6,308 nucleotides of DNA from JBBRLA01 sp038231615 (GCA_038231615.1 JBBRLA010000526.1:1-6308); one strand, 5' to 3'. Counted from the stretch's first letter, positions 1 to 5,365 are shown. Numbers and translations: made by a program. The notes: generated from the letters alone by a model not told the origin.

Positions 1-32
1 GGCGGTTTGAGGGTGATTTTTTGTTTTCTTGG

Positions 33-329
33 TTACAGACGGAATGAGTGGCGATCAGGGGAGCGAGATGGGGCGTGCTGCTTGAGGGTCGTACACGTCA
101 GCTTCAGTGGCCAAATAACCAGCCTCGATTGTCCTACGCTCCCATCGGCCAGCGGCGCGCCGTAGTGCGTGCAGGTGGCACCGACGGCGTGAATAACGTC
201 GCCCTGGCGTACCAGAATTACCGCTTCGCCTTTCGCATGCCCGAGCAGCAGCGCACGTTCTTTGATGGACGTGAGCGGAATCCCACGGGTGAAATCGGCA
301 CCGCTGAGCGCTGCGTTGTCCTCGGTCAT
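33..329 (-). pseudogene. Truncated Rieske [2Fe-2S] ferredoxin-like protein, second ligand motif lost
   Basis: The first 65 or so of 98 residues match the N-terminal Rieske ferredoxin domain found on AIF-like/nitrite-reductase-like flavoprotein oxidoreductases: a stretch 'GEAVILVRQGDVIHAVGA' followed by CTHYGAPLADG, which supplies the first Cys-x-His pair (C53, H55). The family then needs a second motif of the type CPWHxxxF about 17-20 residues later. Here the frame reads IWPLKLTCTTLK and contains no Cys-x2-His pair, and none of the three minus-strand frames restores it cleanly. The protein stops after 98 residues, so the reductase domain is also absent. The start is convincing: AAAGGAG lies 5 bases before the ATG. 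I infer a 3'-decayed or recombined gene that could not hold a normal [2Fe-2S] cluster. The Rieske identity of the front half is solid; calling it a pseudogene is inference. Confidence 0.7.
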
Positions 330-748
330 GACTGCTCCTTTGCCAGGAACCCCTAGCCTGTACCACAGTATCTACGTCTCGCCGTCGTCCGTCTTTGCGG
401 TATCGCACATAGCAGTCGCGTCGGCAAGGGTGGATTCAGACCGTTGCGACCGTTTCCAAGAGCGTAGGCGAAATGAGCGGGGTTTTGAAGTAGCGGCGGA
501 CAGAGAGGGCCTGAGGGCGCTTGGGATGCCTGGCTGGGTTCGGCGATCGGGTCGGTGGGGATTGGTAAGAAAATGTACAAAAAACAAGCACAAGACGCTC
601 ATCGAGGTACACGTCTCCCAAGAGCCGCAGGCCGTCCACAACGGGGCCTGGGTCAGCAGCGGTGCGGGTCTTTGGCGGGTCAGCCAGGCGGTTGTCCTGG
701 GTCCGGCGATCGCTTCCCGTCTGGCGACCGCTCAGCGCGGCACAATGA
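330..748. other. Spacer without a convincing gene
   Basis: Open frames exist on both strands, but their translations are arginine-, serine- and proline-rich shadows with no recognisable family. None continues the IS91 fragment on the right in a way I can recognise. The stretch should contain the promoter of the minus-strand Rieske gene; only weak hexamers are visible (for example TTGCCG at 422-427 and GATACC at 399-404, both on the minus strand), too poor to call. Around 570-590 it is locally A-rich. It is best read as eroded intergenic or former mobile-element DNA. Confidence 0.4.
335..345 (-). promoter_or_regulatory. Strong ribosome binding site of the Rieske remnant
   Basis: Read on the minus strand this is TGGCAAAGGAG, placed 5 bases before the ATG at 329. 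It fixes the start of the Rieske remnant. The same 11 bases occur before mtnD at 5392-5402, which may be chance because both centre on the Shine-Dalgarno core. Confidence 0.6.
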
Positions 749-940
749 TCAGGGGGGCCGCTTGATTTTGATCGCCACCATGGCAACCTGCTCCTGCGTC
801 GGAGGCGGCAGTGGCACGAACACCGGCGGCTCTTCGGCCACGGGGCGGTGATAGACGCCTTGTAAAAATATTCCGTGCAGGTGCGTATTAAAAATAAGAC
901 CGTCGCCAAAACGCTGCAGAGCGGCCGCCCCAGTCTTCAT
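749..940 (-). pseudogene. IS91-family (HUH, Y2) transposase fragment
   Basis: About 60 residues match the catalytic core of IS91/ISCR-type transposases. There is a KTGAAALQRFGDGL segment (family usual: TGAVTAIQRFGS...), then NTHLHGIFLQGVY, which contains the His-x-His of the HUH nuclease motif, and then FVPLPPPTQEQV, a very characteristic stretch after the HUH core. The frame ends at a stop shortly afterwards. The N-terminal zinc-binding domain and the downstream catalytic tyrosine region are missing, against a usual length of roughly 350-450 residues. An ATG at 967 opens the frame, but the residues before about 940 do not look like the family. It is therefore an inactive internal scrap of a rolling-circle element, and no element ends (oriIS, terIS) could be recognised nearby. 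Confidence 0.75.
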
Positions 941-1020
941 GGTCCTCCAGATGAACGGCCACGCCATCCACGTCCACTCCCCCGAATGAGCTTGACGCCG
1001 GAGCGAAGCCTGCGTCGAGA

Positions 1021-1290
1021 TCAGATGTCGTCTGGCTCAAGGCAGGTGCCACAGTCGGCCTGGCAGCCAGTGCCGTCGGTCTTGTTGAAACAACTCTCTG
1101 AGGGCTGGCAGACGCCGTCTCCACAAACAGAGATGTCGGCAGTAGCCAGGTGGGTCGAGATCGCCGGGTAGCTCTTGCCCTGCCAGGTGCAGCCATGGAA
1201 TGCGTAGAAGTTGTTGTACTCTTGGGCCTTGCGAACGCAAATGTTCTCGCAGGTACTGCCCCTGTTCTCGCCAATCCGCTCGTCAGAGAT
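1021..1290 (-). pseudogene. C-terminal fragment of a cysteine-rich protein (CGDGVC motif), no start codon
   Basis: The minus-strand frame ending in TGA at 1021-1023 encodes a natural-looking cysteine-rich C-terminus. Read in order it contains CENICVRKAQEYNNFYAF, HGCTWQGKSYPAISTHLA, CGDGVCQPSESC, then DGTGCQADCGTC and a short acidic tail. The last part has a regular Cys pattern (C-x4-C-x5-C-x8-C-x3-C-x2-C), resembling cysteine-rich modules of exported proteins, where it would form disulfides. The frame is open to about 1353 but has no ATG, GTG or TTG, so a start-based gene search misses it. Residues upstream of about 1290 are only the shadow of the XRE gene's 3' end. I infer a 5'-truncated remnant of a larger secreted or lipid-anchored protein. 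The family is not known to me by name, and the function is unknown. Confidence 0.6.
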
Positions 1291-1540
1291 CTCGCTCCCC
1301 CGAGCCGAACACCAACCACTCCGGTCGAACGCGCAGGGCTCGGGCCAGATCGGTCAGCGTCCCCACCCCGGCATTCCCCCCGAGACCGTCGCTGAGTCGC
1401 TGAATCGTCCCCGGATCCACGTGGGCCCGCTGTGCCAGTTCACGCACCGTCAGCCCCGACTCCTCCCGCGCTTGCCGGAGGCGCTTGGCGATTGCCGGGC
1501 CGAGTTCGCGTGTCCGCCGAGCCACGCTGGCAGCGTGCAT
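1283..1540 (-). CDS. Small XRE-family helix-turn-helix DNA-binding protein
   Basis: This 85-residue protein is essentially one Cro/C1-type HTH domain. Residues 16-29 (AIAKRLRQAREESG) form helix 1, LTVRELAQRAHVDPGTIQRL (30-49) is the helix-turn-helix with its conserved hydrophobic and Ala/Gly positions, and TLTDLARALRVRPEWLVFG (61-79) closes the fold in the way usual for phage- and plasmid-type repressors. There is no added sensor or dimerisation domain. It is divergent from the HTH-methyltransferase gene across an AT-rich strip with a palindrome, so autoregulation and control of that neighbour is a reasonable inference. The ATG at 1540 has only a weak GCAGGTG-like ribosome site. The stop at 1283 abuts the start of the cysteine-rich remnant, so the protein could be cut short at its C-terminus, although 85 residues is normal for this class. 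Confidence 0.8.
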   Translation of the reverse strand: MHAASVARRTRELGPAIAKRLRQAREESGLTVRELAQRAHVDPGTIQRLSDGLGGNAGVGTLTDLARALRVRPEWLVFGSGERDL

Positions 1541-1582
1541 GGCACCTGCAAGGAGAGCAATTTCCGACGGAGAATGTGATCT

Positions 1583-2920
1583 ATGATTGATTTTATTGAT
1601 ACACCGCGAATGATTGTATGTATTAATTCACACATCATGATTATGACTGATGCCATCTCCACAGGACTTGCCACCGCCGCTCAGTCCCCCCTGGAGCAGC
1701 TCGCCCGCCTGCTGCGCCAGCGACGCGAAGCCGCCCACCTCAGCCGCGCCACCCTCGCCGTCCGCGCCGGTCTCTCCGAGTCCACCCTCAAGAACCTCGA
1801 ATCCGGCCGCCATCTCCCCACCCGTTCCACCCTTTACCAGCTCTGCGCTGTCCCCGACCTGCATCTCGATCTCACCTCTCTGCTTCGCTGCGACCCCTTC
1901 AGCGCCCCGGAGGGCCCCCCGCTCAACTGCTGGTTGGCCCCGGGATTCGAGCCCATCAAGATGCTCCGCGAACTGGTCCAGCAAATCAACGGCAGCGGCG
2001 GCCACATCGAACAGTCCAACCTCTACCTGGACCACATGAGCGCGGCCTGCTGGTGCGCTATTGCCGACCAGGAGGACTACGCCATGGCCCAGCGCTCCAT
2101 GCCCATCGACCGAGCCGCCGCCGCCATTTCCGGCTTTGTCGGCTCCGCCGGCATCGACGTGCTCGGCCTGGGCTGCGGCGACGCCAAGCACGAGGTCCGC
2201 CTGATCCAGCACCTTTTAGAGCAGGGCCACCCCGCCGACTTGCGCCTCTATCTGCTCGACATCAGCCAGCCCCTGCTCAGCGTGGCCTACAAGCACGCCG
2301 CCGACTCCCTGTCCGGCCGCTGCGGCGTGCAGGTCTCGGCGGTCCAGGGCAACTTCCATCACCTGCAGCGCTACTCGCACCTGCTCTACGACGCCCAGCG
2401 CGCGCACCGCCGCCGCGTCATCTGCCTCTTCGGCGGCACTTTCGCCAACCTGGAGAACGAACTGCTCTTCATCCGCCACAGCCTGGTGGGCTTCACTGGC
2501 GGCGACCTCTTGCTGGTCAATACCAGCCTGATCGCCGCGCCGGTGGACTGCCCGCAGGAGATCCACCGGCTGGACCCACGCTTGTCGGGGCGCATCCCGC
2601 CGGGCTGGCAGCAGCGCTACGACGAGTGGCTGACCGGCCCGCTTTTGCGCTATGGCCGGGATGTGGCGGACATCGAGTTTTCCTCCGTGCTGGACACGTC
2701 CTGGTGCCCGGTGCCGGGCAGCTACGCGGTGGAGGTGCGCGCCCGGGTGCGGTCGGCCGCGGGCAGGGAGCGGAGCTTTTCGCTCTTCCGATTCAAGCGT
2801 CACGAGGCGCTGCGCCTGCTGGAGTGCATGAAGGAGCTGGGCTGGGACCCGGTCGATGGCTGGCGCTACGGCGACGACCCCGGCGCGCGGCTGCTGTACC
2901 TGTTCCGCCGTCGCGGCTGA
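1583..2920 (+). CDS. XRE-type HTH domain fused to an EgtD-like SAM-dependent methyltransferase
   Basis: The 445-residue frame has two parts. Residues about 36-90 are an XRE helix-turn-helix (RRQREAAHLSRATLAVRAGLSESTLKNLESG region). Residues about 120-445 follow the fold of the histidine N-alpha-methyltransferase (EgtD, Methyltransf_33) family: SAM motif I as DVLGLGCGDAKHE (192-204), LYLLDIS (222-228) where EgtD has its '.DIS' loop, LFGGTFANLEN (282-292) matching the family's 'FPGSTIGNF', and a C-terminal YLFRR strand. The EgtD signature carrying the Glu and Ser that hold histidine (IHTENSxK-like) is not visible; the region reads ERSFSLFRFKRHEAL. The substrate is therefore probably not simply histidine, and no ergothioneine genes are adjacent. 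Start choice: only 1583 has a Shine-Dalgarno-like GGAG (1569-1572, spacing 10), but the first 20 codons are AT-rich and atypical. ATGs at 1637 and 1643 are real alternatives, losing nothing from the HTH. The fold is fairly sure, the role unknown. Confidence 0.75.
   Translation: MIDFIDTPRMIVCINSHIMIMTDAISTGLATAAQSPLEQLARLLRQRREAAHLSRATLAVRAGLSESTLKNLESGRHLPTRSTLYQLCAVPDLHLDLTSLLRCDPFSAPEGPPLNCWLAPGFEPIKMLRELVQQINGSGGHIEQSNLYLDHMSAACWCAIADQEDYAMAQRSMPIDRAAAAISGFVGSAGIDVLGLGCGDAKHEVRLIQHLLEQGHPADLRLYLLDISQPLLSVAYKHAADSLSGRCGVQVSAVQGNFHHLQRYSHLLYDAQRAHRRRVICLFGGTFANLENELLFIRHSLVGFTGGDLLLVNTSLIAAPVDCPQEIHRLDPRLSGRIPPGWQQRYDEWLTGPLLRYGRDVADIEFSSVLDTSWCPVPGSYAVEVRARVRSAAGRERSFSLFRFKRHEALRLLECMKELGWDPVDGWRYGDDPGARLLYLFRRRG
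1615..1634. promoter_or_regulatory. Candidate operator: 20-bp imperfect palindrome between divergent HTH genes
   Basis: The bases TGTATGTATTAATTCACACA pair about a centre between 1624 and 1625 at 8 of 10 positions; the core ATTAAT is perfect. It lies in an AT-rich island (about 1571-1645) in otherwise GC-rich DNA, between two genes whose products both carry XRE helix-turn-helix domains, which typically bind such palindromes as dimers. It overlaps the first codons if translation of the methyltransferase gene begins at 1583, and lies just upstream if it begins at 1637 or 1643. Binding is inferred. Confidence 0.4.
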
Positions 2921-3214
2921 CCGCTGAACAGGTCCTTTACTGATCGGCGATGTCGAAAAGGGGTGCTGCACTGCTCTGGCGCCACAAGGGGGGACTTCAA
3001 GACACACAAAATCAATGGTTGAGCACGGCGGTACACCGCTGGGCAAAATCCGCCCAGTCAACCCAGGCAAAATCTTTTTGCTTGCCTCGGGCCTAACCTT
3101 GTCCTAGAACCTTTGGCGTCGGGAGCCGCAAAGGCGGACCTGGGCCGGGCAGCTCTTGGCCAGGGCCGGGATGGGGACGACCCAGGTTCTTTTTTGACTG
3201 CCGTGAGTGTGCCC
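2921..3214. other. Spacer with clustered hairpins
   Basis: No protein family is recognisable on either strand. Between 3028 and 3087 three inverted repeats lie almost end to end: GCGGT/ACCGC (3028-3039), CTGGGC/GCCCAG (3039-3044 with 3052-3057), and AGGCAA/TTGCCT (3065-3070 with 3082-3087), the last of which encloses a nested GCAAAA/TTTTGC. None ends in a classic U-run on the plus strand, so I do not call a rho-independent terminator, although the cluster sits where the transcript of the methyltransferase gene would end. A TTG-initiated open frame starts at 3113, but residues before 3203 do not look coding. Confidence 0.35.
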
Positions 3215-4139
3215 ATGGAAACTATGTTTAAAAGTGCGAGCGCGCAGACCGATCGCTTCGGGCGCCCGCGCCGAGCCATCCTGGCCGATCTGGATCAAGA
3301 GACCGGCATGACCCCCGAGGCCGTGGCCGCCTGCCTCATGGACAGGGCCGGCAAAGTGTGCGCCGCCGCCGAGCGCACGGATCAGGAGTTGGCTCGGGAC
3401 GGGGCGCAGCAACAGCAGATCAGGGGGTGCGTCGACCGGATCCGATATAAGAAGACCGTGGAACGGCTCGACTACGAAAGCGTGCGCATCCGCAGCCAGG
3501 ACGAGGGCCTGCACACCCGGGCCGGGTTCACGGAATCCGACGACTATATGGAGGCCGCGGGTCACCCCTGGCCCGGCAAGGACGTCGAGATCCGCATGCG
3601 CAGGGACTATATCGCCGTCGCGATGAACGTCCCCGACGATGTGGTCCGAGCGGGCAATGCCGGGGTCAAGCTGATGGCCCTGACGACCCGGACCGGGTCG
3701 GATCTGTGCATGCAAATGCTCTTCGAGGCGCTGCGGCAGAACCAGAGCCCGGGCGCGGTGGAGCGCGGGGCCCGGGCCGCGCAGAAAGCCCGGTTGGCGG
3801 GGAAGTCCGAAGAGGAAGCGCGCGATCTGGCGGTCGCGTCCATGGCCCCACCGTCGCGGCTGGGCGCCGCTCCAGGTGCAGCCGCTCAGGGAACTCGGGG
3901 AGGGGTTTGGGATGGGAATCGGGCAGGGGGTGGCCAAGTTCATCTCCGCGCTGAAGCAAATGGGGGCCAGTTCTGCCGCACTGGAACTGCTCAAGACGCT
4001 CATGGCGATGCTCCAGGTCTTCTTTGCCAGCAGGCCCCCGGCGGCGCAGGCCCCAATGCCGCAGGAAGCGGACAAGCCTGGCGAGAGGCGGCGCCAAGGT
4101 GGGGGTCGGGTCAGGCAGACGAAGGCACTTGCCAGCACA

Positions 4140-4241
4140 TTATGCCACCTGCCCGTACCGCAGCACGACGTTCCCGTTGCTGTTATTGTTCGTAAAATGA
4201 CCATCTGGCGAGACCTGGCTGAAGACGATGAGCTTGCGCAT
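4140..4241 (-). pseudogene. N-terminal fragment of a RibD/DHFR-fold reductase-family protein
   Basis: This 33-codon frame was found by reading the minus strand. It begins MRKLIVFSQVSPDGHFT, which is the hallmark N-terminus of the 'dihydrofolate reductase family' (RibD C-terminal domain, YwjB/YyaP-like: MRKLIVF..VSLDGYF). After about 17 residues it turns into unrelated sequence (NNNSNGNVVLRYGQVA) and stops, whereas the family is about 170-220 residues. A strong ribosome binding site, AAGGAG, precedes the ATG with an A-rich spacer of 7 bases, so the 5' end was clearly a real gene start. The body of the gene has been lost at a junction near 4140-4190. Whether the 33-residue product is made is unknown. 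It overlaps, on the opposite strand, the meaningless tail of the frameshifted gene. Confidence 0.6.
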
Positions 4242-4254
4242 ATTTTTTTCTCCT

Positions 4255-4274
4255 TGCGACCCTGTGGAGTCGCA
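4255..4274 (-). other. 5'-leader hairpin beside the ribosome site of the reductase remnant
   Basis: TGCGAC (4255-4260) and GTCGCA (4269-4274) form a perfect 6-bp stem with an 8-base loop. In a minus-strand transcript the stem ends one or two bases before the AAGGAG ribosome site of the reductase remnant, close enough to affect its accessibility. No second structure or terminator is evident, so a regulatory role is speculative. Confidence 0.3.
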
Positions 4275-4413
4275 CAAGAGAACCTAATCGGTCAAACTTT
4301 CGCCCGAGAATCTAGAATCAACAGGTAATAGGGTTGTTACAATACGCCAGCTCTTGCTCCTGGAACGGTCCCTGAGCCCGGTCCCGCTCTACCTCGTGCT
4401 GCTGTAGGTAAGG

Positions 4414-4502
4414 CGCTGGAACAAATTTATGTTCGCAAACGTACAAGTTTCGCACCGTCGAAGAACCGATTTGGAAGTTGGAAATGTTATTTTGTTCCAG
4501 CG
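4414..4502. repeat. 12-bp perfect inverted repeat spanning 89 bp
   Basis: CGCTGGAACAAA (4414-4425) recurs inverted as TTTGTTCCAGCG (4491-4502). The 65-base interior is AT-richer than the flanks, contains no gene, and holds a smaller imperfect inverted repeat (GCAAAC at 4435-4440 and GTTTCGC at 4447-4453). The arrangement fits a miniature element or a solo hairpin element, but no direct target duplication is obvious in the flanks, and whether other copies exist cannot be seen here. It could also be a long stem-loop or paired regulator sites. Confidence 0.5.
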
Positions 4503-4525
4503 TCTAAACCCGCCAGTGCTGTCGA

Positions 4526-4565
4526 GAGGGCCCCAGCCTTGTCAGGCCCTCAGGTGTGACCTGAG
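4526..4565 (+). other. Two mutually exclusive hairpins upstream of mtnB
   Basis: Stem A is GAGGGCC (4526-4532) with GGCCCTC (4545-4551), 7 bp and a 12-base loop. Stem B is CTCAGGT (4549-4555) with ACCTGAG (4559-4565), 7 bp and a 3-base loop. They share bases 4549-4551, so full formation of one disrupts the other, the geometry of an attenuator or a switching leader. No U-run follows stem B, the distance to mtnB is about 90 bases, and I see no match to a SAM riboswitch core, so this is an architectural observation only. Confidence 0.35.
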
Positions 4566-4621
4566 CCAGATTCCGCTGAGCCGCGCCCGCATGTTCTGGA
4601 TCTGCACCCGCCCGCGCCGCG

Positions 4622-4651
4622 TTGACAGCGCTGGTGGCGCGTGGCCACAAT
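4622..4651 (+). promoter_or_regulatory. mtnB: Candidate sigma-70 promoter of mtnB
   Basis: A perfect -35 hexamer TTGACA (4622-4627) is followed after 18 bases by CACAAT (4646-4651), four of six matches to the -10 consensus. Transcription would begin near 4658, at or next to the ATG at 4659, implying a leaderless or nearly leaderless message. An 8-bp palindrome GTGGCCAC (4641-4648) overlaps the -10 region. The -35 could also be a chance hit. Confidence 0.35.
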
Positions 4652-4658
4652 GTTGTCG

Positions 4659-5354
4659 ATGACGATCTCTCGCGATCAGATGCAACGGGAGCAGGTGTGT
4701 GAGCTGTGCCGCCAGCTTTACGCCCTCGGCTGGGCCTCGGGCACCGGCGGCGGCTTCTCCTTGCGCGACGGCGACCGCATCTACGTCGCCCCCTCGGGTG
4801 TCCAGAAGGAGCGCATCACACCCGACCAGGTCTTCGTCATCGATCGGGACGGCCGCCTTCTCGAAGCCCCTTTTCCCGCCACCGCGCCCGCTGTCCCGTT
4901 GAAGATCAGCGCCTGCACCCCGCTTTTTCTTCATGCGTACCAGCTTCGCGACGCCGGGGCGGTGCTCCACAGCCACTCGCTCAACGCATGCCTGGCCAGC
5001 CTCTCGGGTCGCCGCTTCCGTGTGCGCGGCCTCGAGATGATGAAGGGCATCGACGGCGCCGTCGCCGACCGGGTGTTGGAAGTCCCGATCCTGGACAACA
5101 CGCCCCACGAGCACGAACTGGCCGACGCCCTGCGCGAAGCCATCGTACACAACCCGGAGACCAGCGCCGTGCTGGTGCGCGGCCACGGGGTCTACATCTG
5201 GGGCCGCGACTTCATCCACGCCAAGACCCAGGCGGAGTGCTACGACTATCTTTTCGCCGCCGCCGTGCGCCTGCGTCAGATGGGCATCGACCCCGCCCGT
5301 CTCGACCGCCGCCTGGGTCACCAGGGTGAGGCACTGCAGGAGGCCGCGTCATGA
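4659..5354 (+). CDS. mtnB: Methylthioribulose-1-phosphate dehydratase
   Basis: A class II aldolase/adducin-fold zinc enzyme of the cytosolic methionine-salvage pathway. It dehydrates 5-methylthioribulose-1-phosphate to 2,3-diketo-5-methylthiopentyl-1-phosphate. Family signatures are clear: LGWASGTGGGFSLRDGDRIY and VAPSGVQKERI near the N-terminus; CTPLF with the substrate-contacting Cys; LHSHS supplying two zinc histidines; LEMMKGI with the catalytic Glu known from human APIP; and VRGHGVYIWG with the third zinc His. All key residues are present and the length (231 residues) is normal, so it should be active. Start choice: GTG 4641, ATG 4650, 4659 and 4680 are in frame and none has a good Shine-Dalgarno. 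I chose 4659 because it falls at the predicted transcription start and leaves a family-like N-terminus. It is followed after 55 bp by mtnD on the same strand, most likely cotranscribed. Confidence 0.9.
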   Translation: MTISRDQMQREQVCELCRQLYALGWASGTGGGFSLRDGDRIYVAPSGVQKERITPDQVFVIDRDGRLLEAPFPATAPAVPLKISACTPLFLHAYQLRDAGAVLHSHSLNACLASLSGRRFRVRGLEMMKGIDGAVADRVLEVPILDNTPHEHELADALREAIVHNPETSAVLVRGHGVYIWGRDFIHAKTQAECYDYLFAAAVRLRQMGIDPARLDRRLGHQGEALQEAAS

Positions 5355-5365
5355 CCCGGAGACAA

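Larger units (their letters stand above)
3215..4328 (+). pseudogene. Unrecognised gene split by an apparent +1 frameshift
   Basis: From ATG 3215 (alternative 3224; GTG 3203 also in frame) the frame encodes about 210 codon-biased residues: a charged N-terminus (TDRFGRPRRAILADLDQETG), a helical segment rich in Ala, Glu and Arg (KVCAAAERTDQELARDGAQ), and an Ala/Arg helix ending in AGKSEEEARDLAVASMA at about 3847. After that this frame becomes Gly/Ala noise, though it stays open to 4195. The +1 frame takes over the coding character, with GC-rich third positions: PLRELGEGFGMGIGQGVAKF, then a hydrophobic stretch (ALELLKTLMAMLQVFFA), up to about 4085. One extra C in the CCCC run at 3846-3849 would explain the switch, joining SMA directly to HRRGWAPLQVQPLRELG. 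Beyond 4085 the second frame runs on to 4328 only by chance, over an antisense reductase remnant. No start has a clear ribosome site. I do not recognise the family and assign no function. Confidence 0.45.
4329..4640. other. Intergenic stretch with repeats and hairpins, no gene
   Basis: Nothing protein-like is recognisable on either strand between the reductase remnant and mtnB. The left part is AT-richer than its surroundings. It contains a 12-bp inverted repeat at 4414-4502, two overlapping hairpins at 4526-4565, and a perfect TTGACA at 4622-4627, each described separately. The minus-strand promoter of the reductase remnant should lie in its left part, but no convincing hexamer pair is visible. 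Confidence 0.5.

Noticed and set aside
399..427. Minus-strand promoter for the Rieske remnant (TTGCCG-N17-GATACC)
   Set aside because: Only four and three matches to the hexamer consensuses; expected by chance in a window this size.
2919..2940. GACC...GGTC hairpin followed by a short T-run as terminator of the methyltransferase gene
   Set aside because: A 4-bp stem with an 8-base loop and only three T residues is too weak to call.
2053..2943. Plus-strand 296-codon frame inside the methyltransferase gene
   Set aside because: Arg/Pro/Ala-rich out-of-frame shadow of a gene with clear motifs in the main frame.
2216..3070. Minus-strand 284-codon frame across the methyltransferase gene
   Set aside because: Antisense shadow of GC-rich third positions; no recognisable domain.
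3085..3105. GCCTAAC resembling an integron attC core half-site
   Set aside because: No matching GTTRRRY partner or paired inner sites within a plausible attC length.
3104..4204. Long minus-strand open frame (366 codons) opposite the unknown gene
   Set aside because: Its translation is Pro/Gly/His/Arg-rich without family motifs, mirroring the GC-biased plus-strand codons. It would also require the reductase remnant to be in the wrong frame.
4542..5321. Minus-strand 259-codon frame opposite mtnB
   Set aside because: Antisense shadow; mtnB has all catalytic and zinc residues on the plus strand.
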